Assembly (NCBI GenBank): GCA_012031035.1
Contig: JAAUUT010000037.1
Coordinates: 1 to 41,540, forward strand
DNA: 41,540 nucleotides
Source: Candidatus Altimarinota bacterium
GTDB lineage: Bacteria > Cyanobacteriota > Cyanobacteriia > Cyanobacteriales > Microcystaceae
Reading direction: 5' to 3'
The notes below the pieces were generated by a model. That model did no database searches, was not told where the DNA came from, and saw only the letters and a list, made by a program, of their open reading frames with translations. Both the position numbers and the translations under genes were made by a program. Positions within the stretch are counted from its first letter, which is position 1, and each line of letters begins with the position of its first letter. This document shows, one piece after another, positions 1 through 8,109 of the stretch.

Positions 1-148
1 ATAAACAAGAACACTCGCGTATCCAAGTTATCTCGCTTGAAGTAAGGCTTGAGCGCAGTGAGTTGGAAACTCTCATGCTGCGTTCTTAGGGGAGGGGAGA
101 GCGGCGACGCTCGAACCTTACCCGACCAAGTCTGAAGAAAAAAATTTT

Positions 149-225
149 GAACTTTGAACTTTGTTTCATACGCGAAATTACCCTACGGGAACCCAATGTC
201 GGGGGACGCGTCTCTACTTTGAACT
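149..225 (-). repeat. Composite dispersed repeat, copy 1
   Basis: This block begins with GAACTTTG-type sequence, then carries the core CCCTACGGGAACCCAATGTC and ends in a GACGCGTCTC-like arm and TTTGAACTC. The same core recurs at 18353-18436 in this orientation and at 15457-15533 and 19510-19563 inverted. It lies downstream of eboA and no gene is visible between position 1 and eboA. It looks like a non-autonomous dispersed repeat. Confidence 0.8.
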
Positions 226-239
226 CTTTGTCACCTTTG

Positions 240-920
240 TCACCTGTTCCCTACCAATTCCCATAATTCGCGAGATACAGAACGATTGGCGGCTTCACGT
301 TCGCGGGCGTAGTCGATTAGCATTTGAGATAGGTCTGAATTATTTCTTTGTTCGAGACCATAAATGAGATTTAAAGAACTGCCAACAAATAACGCTTTCA
401 ATACCATTTGATTCCAGGCGATATTGTCGAAATATTCGGCAGGATAAGGATTTTGGAGAGCAACGGCATTGAAAACGGCTGTCATATTGCTGCGAATCCC
501 TTCAGCAGCACGAAGACGAAATCTCTCTGGAAAAGGCAATATAGGTAACGCTTGATAAAGTGTAACTAACTCGCTTACATCGGCAACATTAAAAACCTGC
601 TCGATTCTTTGTACATATTCGTCGGGATTGTCTTGTGGGAGTGCAAGTAATAGTAAAATGCGGGCAACGCGATCGCAACTCCAATTTACAGGAAACCAAC
701 CTGGACGAATTATTTCAATTGCTTGCCAATCATCTTGAGTAAGTTGGAGGTCTTGTTTACCAATATAACGAGGCCCCGCACTAAAAGCAGTGAAAAAGAC
801 GATATTTGAAGCTCCTTCGCTAATTTGTCTGCGTTTTTGATTCAACCAAGCTAATGCGTCTTGCTCAACCTGTCGAGACAACCAGTGATAAAGTAAGCCA
901 GTAATACTAATTAAACCCAT
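240..920 (-). CDS. eboA: EboA-domain protein
   Basis: The 226-residue product resembles EboA, first protein of the ebo system, which in Nostoc punctiforme is needed to move the scytonemin monomer to the periplasm. Recognisable stretches are AWLNQKRRQISEGA near residue 25, FFTAFSAGPRYIGKQDL near 43-58, a Trp-rich segment near 75-83, and the C-terminal run AAEGIRSNMTAVFNAVAL, NPYPAEYFDNIAWNQMVLKA and a closing SRELWELVG. No signal peptide is visible. Its ATG overlaps the stop of the upstream gene by 10 bases (918-920 versus 911-913), which suggests translational coupling. The remaining ebo genes would lie left of the window. The biochemical activity of EboA is not known. The family call rests on remembered sequence patterns, not on a search. 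Confidence 0.85.
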   Translation of the reverse strand: MGLISITGLLYHWLSRQVEQDALAWLNQKRRQISEGASNIVFFTAFSAGPRYIGKQDLQLTQDDWQAIEIIRPGWFPVNWSCDRVARILLLLALPQDNPDEYVQRIEQVFNVADVSELVTLYQALPILPFPERFRLRAAEGIRSNMTAVFNAVALQNPYPAEYFDNIAWNQMVLKALFVGSSLNLIYGLEQRNNSDLSQMLIDYAREREAANRSVSRELWELVGNR

Positions 921-2284
921 AATAAAAAATCTGAAGTAAAAAAAAGAACAAAAGGAAAAAAATTAATCTTTATGTGAGAAAAATTTAGTTTTTCGTTTTT
1001 ATAAAAAGTAGCACTAATACCTAATAAAATTAATCCTAATAATGATGATGATTCGGGAACAGAAGCAATATCTTCGCCGTCATTTTCGTTAGGAATAACT
1101 GAATTGGAAAAATCAACATCTCCATTTTCAAAACTGTCAAAAAAGCTTAGAAAAGGATTATTCCCATCTGCAAAATTCTCACCAAAATCTTCTGGCAATT
1201 CGCCTTCAGGAAAACTAAAGCTTCCATTACGACGGGCAAAATCATTTAAAAAGGTTAGAAATTCTTCGGGTAATGCGATCGCATCATCATCATCTTCTTC
1301 TTCAAATGAGTTTGGCGAGCCAATTTGAAAAAAATTGTTAATGCCATTGACAAAATAAACGTCGCCATTACCATCTGATATTGAGCCTTTTACTTCATTA
1401 TTAAATCCATCGCTAAAGTAGATATTTTCATTTTCTCTCGCCTTAATCTCTTTAGACTGATATACCGTATTCATCTCGCCTAAATCTAACTCGTCTATCC
1501 AGTTAAATGCTCTGCGATCGCTAATAGAAAAAGGTAACTTTCCTTGATTCAAGCTTATTTGTGAGGATTGGTTATTAATTCCATCAAAAACAAAAGTTCT
1601 TCCAGAGCGATCGCTTTGAGAAATATCTAAATTAACTTGGTTATTTAAACCATCAACGCCATAAACATTTTTATCTTTACCAAAAGAAGCTTCGCGATCG
1701 AAGTTTCCTTCCTTATTGATTCTTAAGCTTCTCAACCAGCGAAACTGTCTGTTACTACTGCTACTTTCAGCAGGATTTGTTACATCAAAACTGTTATTAA
1801 TTCCATCGACAAGATAAGCTTCACTATTCCCTGATGAGTTTAGCTGATTATTAATTCCATCGATCGCAAAAATGCTATCAGTTTCACCAGAAGTTATCCG
1901 ACTAGAGCGATAAACATTGCCATTGCGATCGAGGACTAAAAAATTTGACCAAAGAAACCGCCCATTACTATTGTTTGTAGTGTTACTACTGAGATTTGTA
2001 ACTTGAAGGCTATTGTTAATCCCATCTACAAAATATACCTCTCTTGAATTATTTGTCCTCGATAACTCATCTACTTGAAGGCTATTGTTAATCCCATCGA
2101 TCGCATAAATATCTCCTTCTGTATTAATTTCTAGACGCGAGGCAACAATTAACCAACCATCATCAGGAGTGCTAACAAGACGAGAGAATTTTAAGGTTGA
2201 TGATGAGGCTTCTAATGTAGTTATTAAAACATTCAAACTAGAACTCAAAACAATCAATAATGAATGTGCGATCGCCTTTTTCAT
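911..2284 (-). CDS. PEP-CTERM protein with eight DGINN motifs
   Basis: I do not recognise this protein. From the ATG at 2284 it has about 457 residues and starts with MKKAIAHSLLIVLSSS, a plausible signal peptide. An in-frame start at 2326 adds 14 residues without signal character and is less likely. The body has four units of about 60-80 residues. Each opens with a Trp/Leu-rich strand and a G(N/D) turn, and each carries two copies of [YF]-x-[VIF]-DG[IL]NN. An acidic stretch (EEEDDDD) and a Phe/Glu-rich segment follow. The end has a PEP-CTERM sorting signal (VPESSS, hydrophobic helix, KNEK), followed by an unusual second hydrophobic tail of about 25 residues. It lies between scyF and eboA, so an exported role linked to scytonemin deposition is a reasonable inference, not a demonstrated one. 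Confidence 0.75.
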   Translation of the reverse strand: MKKAIAHSLLIVLSSSLNVLITTLEASSSTLKFSRLVSTPDDGWLIVASRLEINTEGDIYAIDGINNSLQVDELSRTNNSREVYFVDGINNSLQVTNLSSNTTNNSNGRFLWSNFLVLDRNGNVYRSSRITSGETDSIFAIDGINNQLNSSGNSEAYLVDGINNSFDVTNPAESSSSNRQFRWLRSLRINKEGNFDREASFGKDKNVYGVDGLNNQVNLDISQSDRSGRTFVFDGINNQSSQISLNQGKLPFSISDRRAFNWIDELDLGEMNTVYQSKEIKARENENIYFSDGFNNEVKGSISDGNGDVYFVNGINNFFQIGSPNSFEEEDDDDAIALPEEFLTFLNDFARRNGSFSFPEGELPEDFGENFADGNNPFLSFFDSFENGDVDFSNSVIPNENDGEDIASVPESSSLLGLILLGISATFYKNEKLNFSHIKINFFPFVLFFTSDFLLWV

Positions 2285-2332
2285 AACTAAAACTTTTGAT
2301 GTTAAGCAGTTGCTTATTAACCCCAATGTAGG

Positions 2333-2389
2333 GGCGTAGGGCCGTACTCCTGAAAGGAGAGCTATGCTAACGCCCCTATGCCCTACGCC
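2333..2389. repeat. Inverted repeat over the end of scyF
   Basis: The arms GGCGTAGGGC (2333-2342) and GCCCTACGCC (2380-2389) are exact reverse complements. The loop contains a smaller CTCCTGAAAGGAG hairpin. The right arm contains the TAG stop of scyF (2383-2385). It could act as a terminator or an RNA-stability hairpin between scyF and the next gene. Confidence 0.75.
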
Positions 2390-3552
2390 TTATTGCTTTT
2401 ACGATTCAACCACGCACCAGCGCCCATAGCACCAAATGCCAGTAAGCTCAACGTCGAAGAAGGTTCGGGAACGGTTGTACCGACAGCATCTCGCTCGACA
2501 TTTAACTCTTGAACGCGACCTTGGAAGAAATCCCCGACATAAAGCTTACCGCGATCGTAGTGTGCGCCACCCGTCCAGTTAAACACACCAGGCGAAAGGT
2601 CGAGCGGGTCGCCAAAAGGAAGTCCACCAGGAGTGGGAGGCGGTACTATTTCCCCAGCTTCATTGCGAGCGGGTTCGCCAAAAGCGCTCAAAAAGTTGCC
2701 ATTTTTGTCGAATACCTGAACGCGGCTATTTTGAGAATCGGCGACGTAAATATTATCAAACTCGTCGATTTCTACACCAATTGGCTCTTCAAATTGTCCG
2801 GGGTCAGAACCTGGCGTACCAAAGGAAAATAGGGTATTTCCTTCTAAATCGAGTACCTTAATTCGACCGTTGAACTGATCGCCGACATAAATTCTACCCG
2901 TATTAGGCGACACCGAAATACCTGCGGGGCCTTGAAACTCTCCTTCCCCAGTGCCAGAACTGCCAATAGTGTTAACGAGATCTCCAGTTTGAGAATCGTA
3001 AACCTTAATTACATCCTGGCTGAAATCGGTGATGTAGATCGTACTTCCATTAGGACTAAAAGACATCCCCCCTGGCCCGAAGAATGGTCTGCCAGGAATT
3101 CGACCGCCAAAGGAACCATAGGATCTGATGTATTCTCCAGTATTAGGATTGTAAACATCGATTTCGCTATTGAAAACGTCGCCAACGTGCATTAAGCCAG
3201 TGTTGGGGTCAAATTTGAGATCGGCAGGCTCGTCTATCCCCTCACCTTTTCCCTGGCGACCGCTACCAACCGATCTGATATAGTTGCCTTGAGGATCGAA
3301 TACATCAACTCTATTGCCGAGATTGGGATTAAAAGAGCCATCTGGGTTAAGACCGCGACCGTTACTGACGAAGAATAGCCCAGTAGAATCTTGTACTCCC
3401 ATACCTTGAGGAACAAATAACTGTCCGGGAGCAAAACCAGGACTACCAATACTGCGATCGTAAGTAAGCGTAATAGCTTTAGCTTCGCTTGCTACCGCCA
3501 GTGCTACACAACTCGTGCTTGCAATTACAAACAAATTTTTAAATACTGCCAT
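2383..3552 (-). CDS. scyF: NHL-repeat PEP-CTERM protein ScyF
   Basis: The 389-residue exported protein matches the scytonemin-cluster protein ScyF. An N-terminal signal peptide ends near ASEAKA-ITL (about residue 26). At least five NHL-type beta-propeller blades follow, with the recurring pattern [IV]YV(A/G)DxxNxRI-x-V-(F/L)-x-x-(N/E)-G. The C-terminus has a PEP-CTERM signal: VPEPSS, a hydrophobic helix, then a basic NRKSNK end. It should be exported and processed by an exosortase. ScyF sits in the scy operon, but its biochemical role is unsettled; a periplasmic role in late assembly of the dimer has been proposed. It lies about 140 bases downstream of the scyD/E gene and on the same strand. 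Confidence 0.88.
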   Translation of the reverse strand: MAVFKNLFVIASTSCVALAVASEAKAITLTYDRSIGSPGFAPGQLFVPQGMGVQDSTGLFFVSNGRGLNPDGSFNPNLGNRVDVFDPQGNYIRSVGSGRQGKGEGIDEPADLKFDPNTGLMHVGDVFNSEIDVYNPNTGEYIRSYGSFGGRIPGRPFFGPGGMSFSPNGSTIYITDFSQDVIKVYDSQTGDLVNTIGSSGTGEGEFQGPAGISVSPNTGRIYVGDQFNGRIKVLDLEGNTLFSFGTPGSDPGQFEEPIGVEIDEFDNIYVADSQNSRVQVFDKNGNFLSAFGEPARNEAGEIVPPPTPGGLPFGDPLDLSPGVFNWTGGAHYDRGKLYVGDFFQGRVQELNVERDAVGTTVPEPSSTLSLLAFGAMGAGAWLNRKSNKA

Positions 3553-3632
3553 AATGTTGAACTTGAACTCGCCTAAAAAGATCGATGATGAAGAGAAGGA
3601 GTCAGAATCAAGGAAGAGGGAAAGTTTTAATT

Positions 3633-3690
3633 TTGAACTTTGTTGGCGTAGCCCGTCCTTTAGACGTACTTTGAACTTTGAACTCTCTAT
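3633..3690. repeat. Dispersed repeat variant with GAACTTTG flanks
   Basis: The flanks TTTGAACTTTG and CTTTGAACTTTGAACTC enclose a different insert, GGCGTAGCCCGTCCTTTAG. The flanks resemble those of the composite repeat at 149-225 and 18353-18436. It fills the gap between the scyD/E-type gene and scyF. Confidence 0.65.
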
Positions 3691-3692
3691 CT

Positions 3693-5078
3693 CTATTCCC
3701 TATTGCTTTTACGTTTTAACCAAGCACCACCACCCAAAACACTGAAGGTCAATAATCCCAATATCGAAGAGGGTTCGGGAACGCTGGCAACTCCTCCAAC
3801 ATCATCAACATTAACTCGAACAACTGAGCCTCGATTAGGCCCAACACCGCGATTGGTGACATAGATTTCACCATCAGACCCGACAACCACTCCATCAGCA
3901 GATTCTAATCCTTGACCTGCGGCAACAAGAGTAGTACGAGTTCCATCGGGAGCCACTTGAATGAGAGAACCTGGCAGAGAAGTTAAATCTCCTGCAAATT
4001 GAGGTACGTCGCTGAATTGTAGAACCAACAAATTACCATCTTCGTCAAAGGTTAGATCGGTAATGTTACTAAACCCTTCGAGGAAAACTTCTGGCTGGTT
4101 ATCTTCACCGATGCGGAAAATCCGTGCTTCTCCTGCTGGATAAGGAAAACCTAAATATTCGCCAACATATAAAGCACCATCCGGCCCAATGGTTCCACCT
4201 GTAGGAACCGATTGAACCAATGCCTGAGTGGGAAGTCCTCCTGGTGTCGTAGGCAGTCCATCGGGAGGAACTTCCACCAATCCTGGCGGGATTTCTGCTC
4301 CTGGTGGAAGGGGTGGGAATACTGGGTTGTCGATGAGTTTTTTGGGCAGGGGAATTGCTTCTACACCACTGCCATCGAGGTTAACTTTATAAGCAACGTT
4401 ACCGCCTCCATCAACGACATAAGCGGTATCGCCACTAATAGTAAAGTCATAAGGATTAGTAACCACATCCCCGCGATCGGGATTATTCATGATTTCATAT
4501 CTGCCGAAGTCGAAAATCTCTGATAGTTCCTCGGTTTCCAAATCGACTTGGAATAGTTTTGCCAAATTAGAAGTATTTAAGACTTCATCGGGTGGGGATG
4601 GTGGGAAGGTTACAAGTTGTCCGGGTGGAAGTTCGTAATTTTGACCGAGAGTATTTAATTCTAGGTCGCGGTTGCCGGGATAACCTGCAAATCCAGTGAG
4701 AAGATAAGCATCACCTTGCGAGTCGAATAGAAGCTCTTGCGGGCCGGCTCCCTGATTGCCACTGGGTTGTTCGGCTAGAGACTGAAAGTTTTGAAAGATA
4801 CGTTTTTGGCGACCGTCTGGGGTAACTTTAACGATCGAACCCGTATTTCCTGCACAAATAGGCTGAAACAGCGTACTAGGAGATGGCTGACAATTTCCAT
4901 CTCCGCCGATTCCTGGCTCTCCTACATAGAGAGTTCCGTCAGGGCCAAAGGAGGCTCCCCGTGCATTACTGATGCCATCTACAATAGTTGTCAAAGTCGC
5001 AGCTTCTACGGCTTTAGGCCCGAAAACAAGAGCAATACTAAAGGTAATTAGCGAGAAAGTAAGTTGTTTGAGATTCAT
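3693..5078 (-). CDS. scyE: ScyD/ScyE family PEP-CTERM protein
   Basis: The 461-residue product matches the ScyD/ScyE family. A clear signal peptide ends near KAVEA-ATL (about residue 27). The next motif is DGISNARGASFGPDGTLYVGEPG, shown here by its key words SNARGASFGPDG and LYVGE. Further propeller-like blades follow (IGPDGALYVGEY near 300 and ITDLTFDEDGNLLVLQF near 345), with a Cys pair near residues 60-75. The C-terminus is a PEP-CTERM signal: VPEPSS, a Leu/Gly-rich helix, then WLKRKSN. In N. punctiforme scyD and scyE are adjacent paralogues; only one is present here, and I cannot tell which. The symbol is therefore tentative. The protein is probably periplasmic. It is preceded by a 490-base gap that may hold its own promoter. 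Confidence 0.82.
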   Translation of the reverse strand: MNLKQLTFSLITFSIALVFGPKAVEAATLTTIVDGISNARGASFGPDGTLYVGEPGIGGDGNCQPSPSTLFQPICAGNTGSIVKVTPDGRQKRIFQNFQSLAEQPSGNQGAGPQELLFDSQGDAYLLTGFAGYPGNRDLELNTLGQNYELPPGQLVTFPPSPPDEVLNTSNLAKLFQVDLETEELSEIFDFGRYEIMNNPDRGDVVTNPYDFTISGDTAYVVDGGGNVAYKVNLDGSGVEAIPLPKKLIDNPVFPPLPPGAEIPPGLVEVPPDGLPTTPGGLPTQALVQSVPTGGTIGPDGALYVGEYLGFPYPAGEARIFRIGEDNQPEVFLEGFSNITDLTFDEDGNLLVLQFSDVPQFAGDLTSLPGSLIQVAPDGTRTTLVAAGQGLESADGVVVGSDGEIYVTNRGVGPNRGSVVRVNVDDVGGVASVPEPSSILGLLTFSVLGGGAWLKRKSNRE

Positions 5079-5568
5079 ATATGCCTAAGTCGATCGCTCG
5101 TCTAGATAAAGATTGTATGAGTACAGCGCTAGAGAAAATTTAATTTAAGTGAAACGATCGCGTCAATCAAAAATACATTCTATTTTTTTGTAAAAATTGA
5201 TGAAACGAGCTATCCTTTTGTAAATCAAAATTTTCAGCTTTAACTCCTATTTAAAGAAAATTAATGCAAATTAAGTTTAGTTTGTCAAGTAATAATTCGA
5301 TTAAATTAGCTCTTAAAAACCATAAAAAAGAATTATTAACTTGCCCACAACGAACGGGGCAAATGCAAATACAAAATCAATTGATTTTGTCAATTAATAT
5401 TTCATTGAAAATTGAGAATCGAGTGCGTTTTTCGGAAAACAAGAAAGACAAGAAGAATAAGGGATCGGAAAAGCTTCGCGCTTCGCCCCTATGACTTGGG
5501 CGCACGATCCCTATACTACTGAACTCCTGTAAAGACGTGATATATCGCGTCTCTACTCCTTCCTTACT
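5079..5568. other. Intergenic region between scyC and scyD/E
   Basis: The right-hand part is repeat sequence: a GCTTCGCGCTTCGCCCCTAT block, a GGGCGCACGATCCC block and a 28-base palindrome at 5529-5556. The left-hand part, next to the scyD/E start, is AT-rich and could hold a promoter, but I cannot place convincing -35 and -10 boxes. A plus-strand frame of 76 codons here has low-complexity composition and is not called as a gene. Confidence 0.6.
5529..5556. repeat. 28-base palindrome, copy 1
   Basis: The core GACGTGATATATCGCGTC is flanked by GTAAA and TCTAC. The same palindrome occurs at 14424-14451 and 16594-16621, and in split form at 19510-19563. Here it lies 13 bases beyond the end of scyC and could act as a transcript-end hairpin. 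Confidence 0.85.
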
Positions 5569-6543
5569 TCATGCTGAGGTTAAAGAATTGGCTGTCACAA
5601 TAACAGGTGTATAACTCATCCCAAGGGCAAAACTACTCGTGTTTCCTGCTTGAGCTTCGAGCAAGCGTTTAATATTCATACTTTCTGCCCCGAAGTCTTG
5701 AATTTGCAATTTGCCATGTCGTTGCGGCTTATCTGTGGGCCAAAAAGTAATGCGATGTTGAATGAAACCCCGTGCAGACGGATCGCCAAAAGCATAAGCG
5801 CAGGGAATAATAATTGTCGGACAGTGTTGCGTGAATTGGAGTTCGGGATAAAAGTAACTTTGTTCAATGAGATAGTAGTTATTAAGATCGTGGGTTTGTA
5901 GGGTGACAATAACTCGTTGGTCGTATTCATCAAGGAATTCTCCTACTTCAGAAGCAACTTCACCGCGCGATCGCAATAAATGCGCCCAATCATTCATATT
6001 GCGAAGATCTCTGAGGTATTCAACCCCTAACTCAATTGGTGCATCAATAAAGATCGTGTCCGTATCAATCCGATAGCGTCCGAGGACAGCCATTTTATGA
6101 CCCGCTCTTTTTTCTAAAATAGCCTTGAGCGATCGACATTCAGAAGTATGCACGGTTTCAATTCCTTGCATGATCATCGGCGTGCGTCGTTTGGGATCGA
6201 TAAAACTCAACCAATGAAAATAAACTCCCTCTTCTTCCGATTTAGGTTCGATATAGTTTGGTGGAAACAGAAAAACGGGATATACCTGAAAATATTTTTG
6301 ATACTCAAAACCGCAGTGCCACTCGATCCCTTGAAATAAAGGGCTATTAATTTTTCTGACGTGGTAATAGAGATTTCTTTGATAACCCGACGCAGTTCCG
6401 AGCCAAGTATTAGAATCGATCTGTTCGATCGTGCGGCTGTAAAGCGTCCACTCATCCAGATTTTTTAGCTCGCACAGATAATCAAAAGCCTTTTCAGGAG
6501 AAGTGGCTATATAGGCAGACGTAGCAAAAGTATTTTCTTCCAT
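5569..6543 (-). CDS. scyC: Scytonemin cyclase ScyC
   Basis: The 324-residue product corresponds to ScyC, which cyclises and decarboxylates the ScyA beta-ketoacid product to the tricyclic ketone precursor of the scytonemin monomer. Two SRPBCC (START-like) halves are visible. The first starts near residue 8 with TSPEKAFDYLCELKNLDEWT, the second near residue 170 with IELGVEYLRDLRNMNDWAHL. There is no signal peptide, as expected for a cytoplasmic enzyme. The length fits the family. It lies between scyB and the scyD/E gene, separated from scyB by a 289-base repeat-rich gap. Confidence 0.9.
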   Translation of the reverse strand: MEENTFATSAYIATSPEKAFDYLCELKNLDEWTLYSRTIEQIDSNTWLGTASGYQRNLYYHVRKINSPLFQGIEWHCGFEYQKYFQVYPVFLFPPNYIEPKSEEEGVYFHWLSFIDPKRRTPMIMQGIETVHTSECRSLKAILEKRAGHKMAVLGRYRIDTDTIFIDAPIELGVEYLRDLRNMNDWAHLLRSRGEVASEVGEFLDEYDQRVIVTLQTHDLNNYYLIEQSYFYPELQFTQHCPTIIIPCAYAFGDPSARGFIQHRITFWPTDKPQRHGKLQIQDFGAESMNIKRLLEAQAGNTSSFALGMSYTPVIVTANSLTSA

Positions 6544-6690
6544 ATTAGTAATTCGTGATTTGGATAAAGCGATCGGTTTTTGAACAATTAGCGTTATTGC
6601 ATTGAATAGAACTGCTTTGACTGGGAACTTTGTCTTGTCCCCTTAAAAAGAAAAGCAGCAAATAGAGCGGTTTATTTGATTGCGTCAGCC

Positions 6691-6772
6691 GCCGGGAAAT
6701 CAATTTCCCGGCTTACATATAAAGTCGGTTTAAACCGACTTCTAATATGAGCCAAGGAATTAATTCCTTGGC
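6691..6772. repeat. Three tandem hairpins between scyB and scyC
   Basis: Three perfect or near-perfect palindromes lie in a row: CCGGGAAATCAATTTCCCGG within 6691-6712, AAGTCGGTTTAAACCGACTT at 6722-6741, and CCAAGGAATTAATTCCTTGG within 6751-6772. This pattern is common as dispersed intergenic sequence in cyanobacteria. In the scyB-to-scyC direction it could attenuate or stabilise the transcript. Confidence 0.85.
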
Positions 6773-6832
6773 GGACTAAATGGGAAGGAAACAGCCATAT
6801 CATAAGCCGGGGAGTGCAGATAGAACCTAAAG

Positions 6833-8014
6833 CTATTTATTCGCGACTGGTGTTTTAGAAGCGATTGATGGATGCAATTCGAGCGCATTATCGCCAGGAA
6901 CTGAAATCGGGCGTTTTTTCAAAGAATTGATAGATTGTCTTTCTTTTTCTTTATCCTTCCTCCTGCCTTCTTTTTGATTTTTTCCTTTTTCAATCCGTTG
7001 TTCGGCTAATTTTTGAGAAGCTTCGTGTGTAGTTATTTCTTGCTGTCTGGCGATACCAAATATCCTCAAGAGCGTATCATAGATATTATTCAGTTGCCTT
7101 AAAGCTGTTCCTTCTTCATAACCAATCATTTCGTTGTAGACATTAATTAATCCTCCGGCATTAATGACATAATCTGGACAATATAAGATATTGTTTTCTC
7201 GCAATAACTTGCCGTGCAAAGCTTCATTTTCTAGTTGATTGTTAGCCGCACCAGCAATAATAGAAGCTCGCATCAAAGGAATGGTCGAACTATTGATAAT
7301 TGCTCCCAAAGCACAAGGAGAAAAGACATCAACATCAAGAGAAAAAATTTCATCTGGTGCTACAACAGTTGCTCCATAAAGTCGTTGTACTTCTGCGGTT
7401 CTGTTGGGGTCAATGTCGGTGACAAATAACTGCGCTCCATTTTCATGCAGATGTTGGCAAAGATTTTTACCAACGTTTCCGAGTCCTTGAACGGCAACTC
7501 TCATTCCTTGAAGATTAGTTTGCTGCCACTTAAACGCGATCGCGGCTTTAATCCCCAACAAAACTCCCATCGCAGTCAAGGGAGCAGGACCGCCAGATCT
7601 TTCTTCTTTGCCTACTACATAATCTGTTTCGCTGCCAATAGTACGCACGTCATCGGGAGTTAAATTAACATCTTGACCCGTAATAAAACGTCCATTTAAA
7701 CTTTCAACAAAGCGTCCGTAAGCTTTAAATAGCTCGTCGGTTTTATCTTCGGGACGAGCAATAATAACCGCTTTACCACCACCGACAGGAAGATTGGCAC
7801 AAGCTGCTTTATAAGTCATGCCACGACTGAGACGAAGCACATCACGCAAAGCATCAGCTTCGTTAGCGTAGGGAAGCAAACGAGTTGCCCCCATTGCCGC
7901 CCCTAAATTGGTATTGTGAATGGCAATTATTGCCTTCAAATTGTTTTCTCGGTCATGGCAAAAAAGGACTTGCTCGTGACCCATATTAGTCAGGTTGTCG
8001 AATAATGTTGTCAT
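6833..8014 (-). CDS. scyB: Scytonemin-type leucine dehydrogenase-like ScyB
   Basis: ScyB oxidatively deaminates L-tryptophan to indole-3-pyruvate with NAD+, supplying one substrate of ScyA. The catalytic domain carries the Glu/Leu/Phe/Val dehydrogenase signature LPVGGGKAVI with the active-site Lys, then the TGQDVNLTPDD segment. The dinucleotide-binding motif VQGLGNVGKNL lies near residues 174-184, followed by TDIDP. The ADYVINAGGLINV-type motif is present as PDYVINAGGLINV. It has no signal peptide. At 393 residues it is longer than the roughly 350 expected. The last 45 or so residues form a Lys/Glu/Arg-rich tail (KGKNQKEGRRKDKEKERQS) coded by purine-rich DNA that resembles a dispersed repeat, so the tail is probably a late addition. 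Confidence 0.93.
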   Translation of the reverse strand: MTTLFDNLTNMGHEQVLFCHDRENNLKAIIAIHNTNLGAAMGATRLLPYANEADALRDVLRLSRGMTYKAACANLPVGGGKAVIIARPEDKTDELFKAYGRFVESLNGRFITGQDVNLTPDDVRTIGSETDYVVGKEERSGGPAPLTAMGVLLGIKAAIAFKWQQTNLQGMRVAVQGLGNVGKNLCQHLHENGAQLFVTDIDPNRTAEVQRLYGATVVAPDEIFSLDVDVFSPCALGAIINSSTIPLMRASIIAGAANNQLENEALHGKLLRENNILYCPDYVINAGGLINVYNEMIGYEEGTALRQLNNIYDTLLRIFGIARQQEITTHEASQKLAEQRIEKGKNQKEGRRKDKEKERQSINSLKKRPISVPGDNALELHPSIASKTPVANK

Positions 8015-8109
8015 TGAGTTCAGGAGTTCAGGAGTTTAGTAATTTAGGAGTATAGGAGCGAACAACCGTTCGCCCGTACAAAATTCAGAAGTTTAGTATG
8101 CTAAGAGTG
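8015..8109. repeat. GGAGTTCAG-type repeats between scyA and scyB
   Basis: The gap holds direct repeats of GAGTTCAGGAGTT and TTTAGTAATTTAGGAG, a GCGAACAACCGTTCGC hairpin near 8057-8073, and another TTCAGAAGTTTAGTA. Similar GGAGTTCAG strings occur beside the palindromes at 19500-19580. No gene is seen. Confidence 0.6.

Noticed and set aside
911..1010. Possible missing base at AAAAA 1003-1007 that would end the DGINN protein earlier, just after its sorting helix
   Set aside because: An extra base would give a shorter, more typical end, but the family is unknown, so there is nothing to judge the tail against; left as read.
5264..5494. Plus-strand 76-codon frame in the scyC-scyD/E gap
   Set aside because: Composition is low-complexity AT-rich sequence that runs into dispersed repeats; no ribosome binding site or family pattern is seen.
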